Shown: positions 1 to 8,247 of the stretch, one piece after another
Layout: each line of letters begins with the position of its first letter
How positions within the stretch are numbered: position 1 is the stretch's first letter
Assembly (NCBI GenBank): GCA_038251625.1
Contig: JBBSBE010000031.1
Coordinates: 1-34,221 of the forward strand
Reading direction: 5' to 3'
Length of the DNA: 34,221 nt
Source: JBBQXK01 sp038251625
GTDB lineage: Bacteria; Pseudomonadota; Alphaproteobacteria; Rhodobacterales; Rhodobacteraceae
The notes under the pieces: generated by a model
Told to the model about the DNA's origin: nothing
Seen by the model: only the letters and a program-made list of their open reading frames with translations
The model's database searches: none
Made by a program: the position numbers and the translations under genes

Positions 1-25
1 CCCGCGCTGGTGCGCGACGTGGAGG

Positions 26-673
26 GTGCTATTGTACGGCGTTCGGGAAAAGCTTTCGCTCGCTTCAGTTGAGCCAAAGGACGTGTCCGATTCGTTGCGG
101 GCCTATCGGCGTCGCAACGATCTTACCTTGCAGGAGGTCAGCGACCGGATTGGCGTTTCAGTGGGGACACTATCGAAACTTGAGAACCAGAAAGGTACAC
201 CGAACTTTCGCACGCTGACACGGATCATCCAGTTGGTGGATCTGACGGAGGCGTCCGGGCGCTCAGACCAAGTTCGTGCGACGACTACGGCCGCCGCTTC
301 GGGGCGAAAGACCGTCACCACGCCAGAAAGTCTTCTGTCAGTCGCATCCGATCGCGCGGTCATGCAGGTTCACGCGGCAGAATTGCTGAACAAGGACATG
401 TTTCCGATGGTGGCGCGGATCACGCTGCGGGAGGTTCCGCCGATGGAAAACTGGGCTCAGCACGCGGGCGAAGAATTTCTTTATGTGTTGAGTGGCGCAA
501 TCGAGGTTCACATGGAACACTATCGGCCCTTTGTGCTGAGGGCCGGCGAAAGCACATATTACGACAGCGGGATGAGGCACATCGTGATCTCGACCGAACA
601 GGATGACGCGTCGGTCCTTTCGGTCAGTACGTCGCGCAACACCGACCCGCCGGTTTCAAGCTGGGGTGGTTGA
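26..673 (+). CDS. XRE-family transcriptional regulator with C-terminal cupin domain
   Basis: The protein has an N-terminal helix-turn-helix of the XRE/Cro type (about residues 22-76, with the typical LSKLENQKGTPN segment) and a C-terminal single-stranded beta-helix cupin (about residues 120-200; the HAGEEFLYVLSG and MRHIVIS segments carry the conserved His/Glu positions). Regulators of this design usually sense a small ligand or metal in the cupin and control a nearby catabolic or transport gene. The GTG at 26 is only the first start inside the window. The frame is open to the left edge, so the true start may lie outside, although the HTH appears complete. The gene ends about 17 bp before the recognisable insertion-sequence remnant, so its original downstream neighbour or last few codons may have been altered. 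The target is unknown. Confidence 0.85.
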   Translation: MLLYGVREKLSLASVEPKDVSDSLRAYRRRNDLTLQEVSDRIGVSVGTLSKLENQKGTPNFRTLTRIIQLVDLTEASGRSDQVRATTTAAASGRKTVTTPESLLSVASDRAVMQVHAAELLNKDMFPMVARITLREVPPMENWAQHAGEEFLYVLSGAIEVHMEHYRPFVLRAGESTYYDSGMRHIVISTEQDDASVLSVSTSRNTDPPVSSWGG

Positions 674-689
674 CATGCGCGACCCAAGG

Positions 690-1019
690 CCGGTCGTCCC
701 GCTTGCGGCGCATCGACAGCCCTTTGCGCGTTAAATCGGCGGGCTTCTTCCCGTGCATGACCATGCCCTTGCGCCCCGGCTTGATACCCGGACGCCGATG
801 ACCGAAGCGGTAACGCATCTCGGCGATGTTGTGCATCTCCTGCTGGATTTACGTGTGGTCGGGCGGCCTGTCACGCCCCACCGTCTTCGGGTCGACACCC
901 ATTGCCCGGCAGCACATGCGTGCATGTGCGAGAGAGGATCAGAAGGCGGGCCCTGCGATCAGCGATCGGATGATCCCTTATAGCCCGCAGCACTGCGTTC
1001 CGCCGTTGCACTGGCGCCG
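690..1019 (-). pseudogene. Frameshifted remnant of IS3-family transposase orfB
   Basis: No intact frame exists, but pieces of an IS3-type OrfB N-terminus can be read in more than one minus-strand frame. Around 836-692 one frame reads HNIAEMRYRFGHRR and then GMVMHGKKPADLTRKGLSMR, matching the family pattern IAExRxRFGYRR...GMxMNHKKxxRLYREEGLSMRRKR. The region just upstream on the minus strand holds a degraded CRAMGVDPKTV-like stretch in a different frame. The DDE catalytic core is absent: similarity stops near 690, next to the end of the XRE gene. The element is therefore both frameshifted and truncated, and not active. Confidence 0.7.
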
Positions 1020-1280
1020 TCACGGCTTCCCAAGATATCCTTGAGCACCACGTTCGAGCATCGCATCCGCCAGCAGGCATTTCAGCTTCCCGCTTTCGCC
1101 CTCAATGTGCCTCAGCCGCCTGGCGTCGCACAGGTCCATCCCGCCATACTTGACCTTCGGTTTGTAAAACGCCGCAGGGCTCAACCCTTGCGTCCGGCAA
1201 AGCTCGGAGGTGGGCAAACCAGCCTCCTGCTCCTTGATCATCCCGATGACCTGCGCCTCAGTGAAACCGCTTTTCCTCAT
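1020..1280 (-). pseudogene. IS3-family transposase OrfA, relic reading frame
   Basis: This 86-residue frame begins MRKSGFTEAQVIGMIKEQEAG and continues with GLSPAAFYK and KYGGMDLCDARRL, the classic IS3-family (HTH_8) OrfA layout: helix-turn-helix, then a leucine-rich tail (GKLKCLLADAMLE). It keeps a good ribosome-binding site (AAGGAG about 8 bases before the ATG on the minus strand). Compared with the usual 87-88 residue OrfA it has degenerate positions, including FYKP where FYKW is normal and a scrambled end (LERGAQGYLGKP). Because the following orfB is broken, I treat it as part of a dead element. It separates the XRE gene from the RTX exoprotein gene. Confidence 0.75.
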
Positions 1281-1443
1281 GCTGTTTGCTCCTTCAGTTG
1301 TGCAGACCCTGCATCACGTCGAAGGAGCTTCCGGTGTGCAGGTCACATCCGGTTCAGCAACCACGCGCTTCACAAACCCGTGGGCGGAACGACGGACACA
1401 GGAATGCCACGATCATGCCCCCAGAGCGTCACGAGAAGTGAAT

Positions 1444-1465
1444 AATTTTTCGAGAAAGAAAAATT
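1444..1465 (+). promoter_or_regulatory. AT-rich perfect hairpin at the translation start of the RTX gene
   Basis: Two perfect 8-base arms, AATTTTTC (1444-1451) and GAAAAATT (1458-1465), flank the six-base loop GAGAAA, and the GTG start at 1466 follows immediately. The loop and the first base of the right arm (GAGAAAG) are also the only purine-rich Shine-Dalgarno candidate. The element could be an RNA structure controlling translation or a DNA operator. Function is inferred. Confidence 0.45.
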
Positions 1466-4400
1466 GTGAGCGCGAACATGCCCGAGATTGAAGAAGAGAA
1501 ATCACTGATCGCCACCAGGTTTGGCGCCTACGTTGACAGCGCAGAAAAGCCATGGAGTGTCGAGGTCCTGCCCGGCAACGAGGTGCGCTACGAGGTGCGT
1601 CCGGGCGATGTCTGGGAGAATGACATCGGCCTGCAAAAGGAGCGGTCTGAACTGGCGCAGTACAACCGGATTTTTCCGCTCGGGACGCCGATCGAAATCA
1701 ACTACCGGACGATGATCGAACCGGGGGCCACCAACACCGCACTGTGGCTTGTCCTCGGGCAGTTGCACACCAAGGAGTACGATCTGCCAGGTGTTTCCAG
1801 CCCGCCGTTTTCCATCGGCCTGAAGGGTGAAAGACTGGATGTCTCGATCCGGAACATTCCCAATCCGATCGAAGGCGGCAATGCACCGCCGACAGTGCTG
1901 TACACGACACCAACCAACATCGTGCGCGGGGAATGGTACGACATTTCGATCGAAGTCAAACCCGACGCGACGAAGGGCGGCGGCTATCTGAAAGTCTGGA
2001 TCAACGGCGTGCAGGTCGTCGATTACGTTGGCCCGATTGGCTATGGGTCGGACACCGTGGGCTATCTGTGGAAGCAGGGCATCTACCGACATGAATCGAA
2101 CGAGACGATGGTGGTGCACGTCGATGACCTGACGGTTTTCGGCAAGGCGCAGACCTTCACGGGCACGGCCGGGGATGACACCTTCACGTTCTACAACCCC
2201 GAAGACCGGATCGCGGGGTCGCAGGCGGGAATTGACACGGTCAATACGAACATCCTGACCTACGCGCTGGGCGCCGGCGTGGAAAACCTGACTTTCATGA
2301 ATCAGGGCGTGTCGCACTATACCGGCACGGGCAATGGCCTGAACAACGTGATCACCGGGGCCGACCGCGCCGATACGCTTTATGGCGGCGATGGCAATGA
2401 CACGCTGATAGGTCTTGAAGGCGAGGATTCGCTCTATGGCGGTGCAGGCAACGACAGTCTTGTCGGAGGCCAAAACGCGAACTCGCTCTTTGGCGGCACG
2501 GGCAATGACACGTTGGTGGGCGGCTCCAACGGCGACAGCCTTTATGGCGGCGACGGCGATGACGTGCTGGATGCAGGTGGAAGCCCCGCGTTGCTTTCCG
2601 GCGGTGCGGGCAATGACATCTACCTCTACAGCGGGGTGTTGCCGATCATCATCGAGGCAGAGGATGGCGGCACCGACGAGATCCGTACCGAACGCTATCT
2701 TGATGCGCTGCCGGACCGGATCGAGAACCTGACTGTCATCGGCACGCGGGAACGGGGCAACGGCAACGCGCTGAACAACGTCATCACCGGCGGCGATATC
2801 AACAACCAGCTCTATGGCTTTGGCGGCAATGACACCCTGATCGGCCTTGGCGGGAATGACCGTCTCGTTGGCGACGACGGGAACGACGTGCTGATCGGTG
2901 GTGCGGGGACCGACAGCCTTTACGGTGGCGCAGGGTCCGACACGATCTCTTTCGAGGGCACCTCGGGTGGCGTGGGTGTGGTGCTCGATGCCTCAGGCAA
3001 CGGGACGGCCACGGGCGCCGAAAGCGACGTCTACACGTCGATAGAGGCCGTCGTGGGCGGCAGTGGGAACGACACGATCTCGGGCCTCGCAAGCGCGTCG
3101 CGGTCTGAATATCTTGATGGCGGCGCCGGGTCCGACATGTTGTCGGGCGGCGGTGGCAGCGACACGCTGCTGGGCAGATCCGGAAACGACAGCCTTTACG
3201 GCGGCGACGGCGACGATGTTTTGGATGGCGGTAGCGGTAATGACCGCCTTGACGGAGGTACGGGAAACGACACGGCGCGTTTTTCGGGCAGCACGCCCGT
3301 CGCAGTCGACCTCGGTATCGCGGGCCTACAGAACACAGGATCCGGTTCGGACACCCTGATCTCGATCGAGAATCTGATCGGCGGCAGCGCAGGCGACCGG
3401 CTGAGCGGCACCGCCGGTGCGAACGATCTTTCGGGTGAAGAGGGCAACGATACGCTGACGGGCGTTGGCGGTAACGACACGCTCTATGGCGGCGCGGGTA
3501 ACGACCAGTTGTTCGGTGGCACTGGCGACGACAGGCTGGAAGGCGGAGCCGGAAACGACACGATTTATGGCGAGGCCGGTAACGACCGGGTCTTTGGCGG
3601 CCTTGGGAACGACCTGATTCTTGGGGGAGCGGGTGCAGATGCGCTGGCGGGCGATGACGGAAACGATCGTCTCTACGGCGGCAATGGCGCCGATACGCTG
3701 ACCGGCGGGGCTGGCGATGACAAACTTTATGGTGGCGATTACCGGTCGGTATTCGATACCGCGGCGAATGCGGTCTACCGTGTCTATGTCGCAGCGCTTG
3801 ACCGGGAACCCGATATCCAGGGGTCTATCGGCTGGACAAACAGGCTTGCCGCCAATGGGCAGAACCTCGACCAGTTGCTGGACCAGTTCTCGGCCAGCCG
3901 CGAATACAAGAACCGGTTCGACGCGCTCGATGACGGGAGATTCGTGACGGCGCTCTACAACTCGGTGCTGGAGCGCGAACCCGATGCGGCGGGGTTTGCG
4001 AACTGGACCGGCGCACTGCGCAGTGGCGCTGCCGATCGCATCGGCGTTCTGAAGGGCTTCGTCAACAGCGCCGAGTTTCAGACCAACACCCAATATGATG
4101 CCCTGAAGTTTTCGTATGAAGGCCTCAGGATGGAATTTACCGATGACGTGTTCAAGATTTACGGCAGCCTCTTCGGCAGGACGCCCGACATGGCCGGGTT
4201 AGACAATTGGCTTGACGCCATGGCAGGCGGGATGAGCATGGAAATCGTCGTAAAGAACTTTCTTTCCTCGGCAGAATCTAAAGTGGTTCTGGGCAGCAGC
4301 AGCAATGCAGAGTACGTCACCTCGCTCTACCGCAACATCCTCGATCGTGGCCCCGACGCCGTCGGGCTGAACGCTTGGGTGCAAAAGCTGGAAAGCGCCG

Positions 4401-4783
4401 CGATGGACCGTGCGAAGGTGCTTGTGGCGATCATGGGCAGCGCGGAATCCAATCAGAAGTTCGCGGTAAAGCTCGAGGCCTGGATGAAAACCACCGGCAC
4501 AGACGACCATCTGGAAGGCGGCAGCGGCCAAAATCTGCTTTTCGGCGGCGCGATGCGCGACGCATTCGTCTTTGACAGCACAGAAGCCTCGCACAACGAA
4601 GTGGTGGGCCTCGAGGTCTGGGACAGGCTCGTGCTGGAAGGGTACGGCTTTTCCGGTCGGGCTGACGTGATGAACGCCCTGACGGTCGCGGGCAGCGACG
4701 TGGTCTTTGATCGGTTCGACACACACATTGTCTTTCACGACACATCGCTGGATACCCTCAGCCGCATCGATATCCTGATCTGA
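1466..4783 (+). CDS. Secreted polysaccharide-lyase-like RTX protein with DUF4214 modules
   Basis: This 1105-residue protein has four parts. Residues about 15-225 resemble the heparin-lyase-I/PL20-type jelly-roll (Pfam Polysacc_lyase), with an ERSEL motif, a QLH motif (His101) and KQGIYR (Tyr207), the kind of residues used in these lyases. Residues about 230-757 hold roughly 29 RTX nonapeptides (GGxGxDxLx), which fold on calcium outside the cell. Residues about 760-1005 hold DUF4214 repeats (YRVYVAALDREPD, YNSVLEREPDAAGFANW, YRNILDRGPDAVGLNAW). The last about 95 residues resemble the serralysin-type RTX tail carrying the type I secretion signal. There is no Sec signal, as expected. It probably cleaves or binds a uronate-containing exopolysaccharide. 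The GTG start is preceded by GAGAAAG at 7 bases; ATG at 1478 is an alternative. No type I exporter lies in the window. Confidence 0.85.
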   Translation: MSANMPEIEEEKSLIATRFGAYVDSAEKPWSVEVLPGNEVRYEVRPGDVWENDIGLQKERSELAQYNRIFPLGTPIEINYRTMIEPGATNTALWLVLGQLHTKEYDLPGVSSPPFSIGLKGERLDVSIRNIPNPIEGGNAPPTVLYTTPTNIVRGEWYDISIEVKPDATKGGGYLKVWINGVQVVDYVGPIGYGSDTVGYLWKQGIYRHESNETMVVHVDDLTVFGKAQTFTGTAGDDTFTFYNPEDRIAGSQAGIDTVNTNILTYALGAGVENLTFMNQGVSHYTGTGNGLNNVITGADRADTLYGGDGNDTLIGLEGEDSLYGGAGNDSLVGGQNANSLFGGTGNDTLVGGSNGDSLYGGDGDDVLDAGGSPALLSGGAGNDIYLYSGVLPIIIEAEDGGTDEIRTERYLDALPDRIENLTVIGTRERGNGNALNNVITGGDINNQLYGFGGNDTLIGLGGNDRLVGDDGNDVLIGGAGTDSLYGGAGSDTISFEGTSGGVGVVLDASGNGTATGAESDVYTSIEAVVGGSGNDTISGLASASRSEYLDGGAGSDMLSGGGGSDTLLGRSGNDSLYGGDGDDVLDGGSGNDRLDGGTGNDTARFSGSTPVAVDLGIAGLQNTGSGSDTLISIENLIGGSAGDRLSGTAGANDLSGEEGNDTLTGVGGNDTLYGGAGNDQLFGGTGDDRLEGGAGNDTIYGEAGNDRVFGGLGNDLILGGAGADALAGDDGNDRLYGGNGADTLTGGAGDDKLYGGDYRSVFDTAANAVYRVYVAALDREPDIQGSIGWTNRLAANGQNLDQLLDQFSASREYKNRFDALDDGRFVTALYNSVLEREPDAAGFANWTGALRSGAADRIGVLKGFVNSAEFQTNTQYDALKFSYEGLRMEFTDDVFKIYGSLFGRTPDMAGLDNWLDAMAGGMSMEIVVKNFLSSAESKVVLGSSSNAEYVTSLYRNILDRGPDAVGLNAWVQKLESAAMDRAKVLVAIMGSAESNQKFAVKLEAWMKTTGTDDHLEGGSGQNLLFGGAMRDAFVFDSTEASHNEVVGLEVWDRLVLEGYGFSGRADVMNALTVAGSDVVFDRFDTHIVFHDTSLDTLSRIDILI
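2155..3735 (+). repeat. RTX calcium-binding repeat region (coding)
   Basis: About 29 tandem-like 27-base units encode GGxGxDxLx nonapeptides. Some copies are close at DNA level, for example the segments around 2534-2572 and 3189-3227, suggesting internal duplication. A spacer without clear repeats (about 2635-2800) divides the array into two blocks. Confidence 0.85.
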
Positions 4784-5038
4784 CGCCCGCGCGACAACAC
4801 ACGTATCCCAATGCCCGATCCGCACACGCGTCCGGGCCGCCTCACCGGACCGCGCCTATTGCCGAACCCGCGCGCAGGGCACCAATCGTCGACGATATTG
4901 TGACCCTCCAACCAAGAACCGTCGATCCAGCTGCACAAGTGCGTCAAGGCTGAAAGTTTGCGACAAGACCCCCTGACTTGCCCTGCGCCGATGGGCCGCT
5001 AGTGTTGATGGGGTATTCCAACCCCCACAAAGGTGCCC
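4784..5038. other. Intergenic region, no gene seen
   Basis: The 255-base gap after the RTX gene holds no convincing reading frame. A weak inverted repeat, GTCCGG (4830-4835) with CCGGAC (4845-4850), could be part of a terminator. A promoter-like pair lies at its right end. Confidence 0.4.
4978..5005 (+). promoter_or_regulatory. Possible promoter of the FMN reductase gene
   Basis: TTGCCC (4978-4983) and TAGTGT (5000-5005) are separated by 16 bases and lie 34 bases before the start codon. The match to a housekeeping promoter is moderate only. Confidence 0.3.
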
Positions 5039-5593
5039 ATGACCCATCGCCTTCTCGGCCTCTGCGGCGCGCTGCGCCGCGCGTCTACCAATCGCTTGCT
5101 GCTGGGCGAGGCGCGCAGACTTTATGCCCCCGACCATTGGGAAGAGGGTGATCTGCGCCTGCCGCTTTACGACGGCGATCTGGAAGCAGAGGCGGGCATT
5201 CCCGAGGGCGTGACGCGCCTTGCGGCCCAGATCGCGGCGGCGGATGCGGTGGTGATCGCGACGCCCGAATACAACAAGGCACTGACAGGCGTCTTGAAGA
5301 ACGCGCTTGATTGGGTGAGCCGCGTGAAGGGGGGCCCGTGGCGTGACAAGCCGGTTGCCATCTGCTCGGCGGCGGCGGGGCGCGGCGGTGGTGACCGGGC
5401 CCAATTTTCGCTTCGGCTGGCCATGGTGCCGTTCCGCCCGCGCGTTATTGCGGGGCCGGAGGTGATGATCGCGGATTCGGCCAATGCGTTTGATGCCGAC
5501 GGGCGGCTGAAGGATGACGCCAGCGCAAAGCTGCTGGCCGAGTCAATGGCAGAGCTTCGAACGGATGTCGAACGCGGTCGTGCGCTGGCGTAG
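5039..5593 (+). CDS. NADPH-dependent FMN reductase family protein
   Basis: The 184-residue flavodoxin-like protein belongs to the NADPH_FMN_red family (ChrR/YieF-like quinone, azo or chromate reductases). The phosphate-binding loop after the first beta strand is visible (GLCGALRRASTNRLLL), as is the family signature TPEYNKALTGVLKNALDWVSR that packs on the flavin. Likely role: two-electron reduction of quinones or other oxidants using NAD(P)H and bound FMN in the cytoplasm. The ATG at 5039 is chosen over the GTG at 5033 because AAAGG at 5029-5033 sits five bases before it. It converges on the FAD oxidoreductase gene, with a 20-base gap. The physiological substrate is not evident. Confidence 0.85.
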   Translation: MTHRLLGLCGALRRASTNRLLLGEARRLYAPDHWEEGDLRLPLYDGDLEAEAGIPEGVTRLAAQIAAADAVVIATPEYNKALTGVLKNALDWVSRVKGGPWRDKPVAICSAAAGRGGGDRAQFSLRLAMVPFRPRVIAGPEVMIADSANAFDADGRLKDDASAKLLAESMAELRTDVERGRALA

Positions 5594-5613
5594 CATCGCT
5601 CGGCGCAAGCGTT

Positions 5614-6654
5614 TCAGAAAGACGCCTCAACCCGGAAGCCGGGCGGAAACGTCTCCCGCCCTTCAAGCACCAGATCGGCCATCGCCTCGGCCACGCCCGG
5701 GGCCATGCCAAAGCCGATCTTGAACCCCCCGTTGGCGATGAAATGCCCGGGCCGCCCTGGCCATGGCCCGAGCATCGGCGCGCGGCTGCGCGCGCGGGGG
5801 CGCAGGCCCGCCCAATGCTCCACCACCGGCGCATCGTTGAGCACAGGGCAGGCCGCGCGGGCGCGGGCGATCACGTCGTCAAGCAGGGCGTCACATGTTT
5901 CCGCATCGCCCCACTGGTTTTCAGAGGTGGAGCCTATGGCGACCGTGCCATCCGCATGGGGCACGATGTGCAGCCCATCGGCATAAAGCTGCGGCGCGTC
6001 GCCAACGTCCAACGCAAGCAGCGCCGCCTGCCCTTTCACCGCCCCACCCGGCGCCCGCGCCCGCCCCTCACCCAGCGCAATCAACCCTGCAATCCCCGTG
6101 GCCCAGATGACAGGCCCGATGTCGTCCCCCTCCCCGACGACCATCTCGGCCCCGGTGCCACGCAGCGCAGCATTCAGGGCGGCCAGCGCACGGCGGGGAT
6201 GGATGCGCGCACTCAAGCTATCCTGCACCATCCAGCCCGAAGGGCTGGGCGGTTCCCATGTCCCACCGCTTGCAGGGATCACGCGCCAGTCTGCCCGATC
6301 TTGCCACAGACGGGCGGCCCCTTCGGCGCGCGAACGTGCCTGCGCGACCGCCGCCTCGTCGGCCAAAGGTTGCAACCGCCCGTGCCGGGCATAACCGGGA
6401 TCTTCGCCGCCGCGCGATGCAACCGCGGCCCACCAGGCTTCGGCCAAAAACAGGCTATCCAGTTGAAACGCCTTCTTGTCGTTCCATGCCTCCGGCACAT
6501 GCGGCGCCAACGCCCCGACAATCCCGCCCGATGCTCCGGCGCCGATCTCGGCCACCTCGATCACCCGCACCCGCGCACCGCGCCGCGCGCAGGCCCAAGC
6601 GATGGAAAGACCGAAGATTCCTCCACCCCGCACGGTCAGATCGGGCCTTGCCAT
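5614..6654 (-). CDS. FAD-dependent oxidoreductase (DAO family), possible MnmC1-type
   Basis: This 346-residue protein starts with a Rossmann FAD-binding motif (VRGGGIFGLSIAWACARRG, residues about 8-26) and has typical D-amino-acid-oxidase-fold segments (KGQAALLA, GLRPRARSRAPMLGP, and FIANGGFKIGFGMAP near the C-terminus). The family includes glycine oxidase and the FAD domain of MnmC, which removes the carboxymethyl group from cmnm5(s2)U34 in tRNA. Its divergent neighbour is mnmD, and in enterobacteria the two activities are fused in one protein, so a MnmC1 role is plausible but inferred. The ATG at 6654 is chosen because the glycine motif follows at once and an earlier start would overlap mnmD. 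An amino-acid oxidase of other specificity is the alternative. Confidence 0.8.
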   Translation of the reverse strand: MARPDLTVRGGGIFGLSIAWACARRGARVRVIEVAEIGAGASGGIVGALAPHVPEAWNDKKAFQLDSLFLAEAWWAAVASRGGEDPGYARHGRLQPLADEAAVAQARSRAEGAARLWQDRADWRVIPASGGTWEPPSPSGWMVQDSLSARIHPRRALAALNAALRGTGAEMVVGEGDDIGPVIWATGIAGLIALGEGRARAPGGAVKGQAALLALDVGDAPQLYADGLHIVPHADGTVAIGSTSENQWGDAETCDALLDDVIARARAACPVLNDAPVVEHWAGLRPRARSRAPMLGPWPGRPGHFIANGGFKIGFGMAPGVAEAMADLVLEGRETFPPGFRVEASF

Positions 6655-6700
6655 TGCCAGTGCCTTTCCGCAGGTTGCGCCGACCCATGGAATAGGCCCG

Positions 6701-7378
6701 ATGCTGCCCGAGAACCAGACGCCCCTGATCGAATGGCGCGACGGGGGCATTCCCGTCGACACGCGCTTTGGCGATCCCTATTTCAGCCTTGCTGACGGTC
6801 TTGCCGAAACGCGGCATGTGTTTCTGGCTGGCAATGATCTGCCTGCCCGGTTTCGCCCCGGCTTTGCGGTGGCCGAACTGGGCTTCGGCACCGGGCTGAA
6901 CATGCTGGCTGCGCTGATCGGGTGGCGGACGACGGGGATGGCGAGGGCGCTGCGCTATACATCGTTCGAGGCGTTTCCGATGGCCGCAGCCGATATCGCA
7001 CAGGCGCTGGATGCCTTTCCCGAAGCGCGCGCCATCGCCGATCCCTTCCTGCATCAATGGGCGGCGGGCGCCCGGCGGATCGAGATGCCGGGCCTTGCCG
7101 CCGAGATCGTCGAGGGCGACGCGCGCGAGACCCTGCCGCACTGGCAGGGCCGTGCGGACGCGTGGTTTCTCGATGGTTTTTCGCCCGCCAAAAACCCCGA
7201 GCTGTGGGGTGACGACCTGATGGCCCATGTCGCCCGCCATACCGCGCCGGGCGGTACATTCGCCACCTACACCGCCGCCGGCTTCGTGCGGCGCGGTCTT
7301 GCAGCTGCGGGCTTCACGGTCGAACGCCGCCCCGGCCACGGCACCAAGCGGCACATGAGTGTGGGGCGGCTGGCATGA
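6701..7378 (+). CDS. mnmD: tRNA (mnm5s2U34)-methyltransferase MnmD
   Basis: The 225-residue protein is the stand-alone methyltransferase domain of MnmC (MnmD/DUF752). It shows the N-terminal WRDGGIPVDTRFGDPYFS segment, the SAM-binding AELGFGTGLNMLAAL motif (about residues 51-65), and the diagnostic WFLDGFSPAKNPELW followed by GGTFATYTAAGFVRRGL. It would complete the wobble uridine modification mnm5(s2)U34 on tRNAs for Lys, Glu and Gln. ATG 6701 is preferred over longer in-frame starts, which would run into the divergent gene starting at 6654 on the other strand. The stop overlaps the next start by four bases (ATGA), suggesting coupled translation with the transporter gene. Confidence 0.88.
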   Translation: MLPENQTPLIEWRDGGIPVDTRFGDPYFSLADGLAETRHVFLAGNDLPARFRPGFAVAELGFGTGLNMLAALIGWRTTGMARALRYTSFEAFPMAAADIAQALDAFPEARAIADPFLHQWAAGARRIEMPGLAAEIVEGDARETLPHWQGRADAWFLDGFSPAKNPELWGDDLMAHVARHTAPGGTFATYTAAGFVRRGLAAAGFTVERRPGHGTKRHMSVGRLA

Positions 7379-8247
7379 CCGACCAGAACACGCGTCTTGG
7401 CATCTGGCTGATGATTGCAACCACCTTCGTTTTCGCGTTGCAGGATGGCCTCTCGCGCCATCTGGCAGGACATTACAATGTGATGATGGTGGTGATGATC
7501 CGCTATTGGTTCTTCGCGGCCTTCGTCGTGGCCGTCGCCGCGCGAAAGCCGGGCGGCGTGCGCGCCGCCGTCAAAAGCCGCTTCCCGCTGGTGCAGATCG
7601 CGCGCGGGCTGCTGCTGGCGGCCGAGATCTGCGTGATGGTCATGGGGTTCGTGAAACTGGGCCTGGTCGAGGCACATGCCGTTTTCACCTGCTATCCCCT
7701 GCTCGTCGCTGCCCTCTCCGGCCCGGTTCTGGGCGAGAAGGTGGGCTGGCGTCGCTGGGCGGCAATCGGCGTGGGGTTTCTCGGTGTGCTGGTGATCCTT
7801 GAACCCGGTGTGACGGTCTTTTCCCCATGGGCGCTCGTCCCCCTGCTGGCCGCCGCAATGTTCGCGCTGTACGGGCTGCTGACCCGCTGGGTGTCACGCG
7901 CCGACAGTGCGGCCGTCAGCTTCTTCTGGACAGGCACGACGGGCGCGCTGGCGATGACTGCGGCGGGCCTCTGGTTCTGGGAGCCGATGACCGGGCCGGA
8001 TGCAGCGCTGATGGCGCTTTTGTGCTGCACGGGCGCGCTTGGCCACTGGCTTTTAATCCGCGCCTACGAAGTGGCCGAGGCCAGCGCGGTGCAGCCCTTC
8101 GCCTATCTGCAGCTTGTCTTCGCCTCCGCGATCGGGATCACCGTCTTTCAGGAGACGTTGAAAACCAACGTGGCCGTTGGCGCCGGCATCGTGGTCGCCG
8201 CAGGTCTGTTCACGCTCTGGCGTCAGCGGGTCAGGGCGCAAGGCTAG
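7375..8247 (+). CDS. DMT-superfamily (EamA) transporter
   Basis: The 290-residue integral membrane protein has about ten hydrophobic segments in two EamA halves, typical of drug/metabolite transporters in the inner membrane. The first helix (GIWLMIATTFVFALQDGLSRHL) and the later EASAVQPFAYLQLVFASAIG segment match the family layout. Substrates of such proteins range from amino acids to vitamins and cannot be read from sequence. It overlaps mnmD by four bases and so is probably cotranscribed, with no obvious functional link. Its stop overlaps the convergent transglycosylase stop by four bases (CTAG at 8244-8247). Confidence 0.85.
   Translation: MTDQNTRLGIWLMIATTFVFALQDGLSRHLAGHYNVMMVVMIRYWFFAAFVVAVAARKPGGVRAAVKSRFPLVQIARGLLLAAEICVMVMGFVKLGLVEAHAVFTCYPLLVAALSGPVLGEKVGWRRWAAIGVGFLGVLVILEPGVTVFSPWALVPLLAAAMFALYGLLTRWVSRADSAAVSFFWTGTTGALAMTAAGLWFWEPMTGPDAALMALLCCTGALGHWLLIRAYEVAEASAVQPFAYLQLVFASAIGITVFQETLKTNVAVGAGIVVAAGLFTLWRQRVRAQG

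Larger units (their letters stand above)
690..1280 (-). mobile_element. Degenerate IS3-family insertion sequence
   Basis: The element is defined by the OrfA relic and frameshifted OrfB pieces in the expected order and orientation. I could not find convincing terminal inverted repeats or a target duplication, so the ends are approximate. The stretch 1281-1440 between it and the RTX gene shows no gene and may include the element's outer end. Confidence 0.65.

Noticed and set aside
1502..2473. 323-residue minus-strand frame opposite the lyase domain
   Set aside because: Antisense of a clear protein domain; no motif and no start signals.
2155..3735. Regular spaced repeats that might look like a CRISPR or satellite array
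   Set aside because: They are 27-base coding units giving RTX nonapeptides in one frame, without the identical repeats and unique spacers of a CRISPR.
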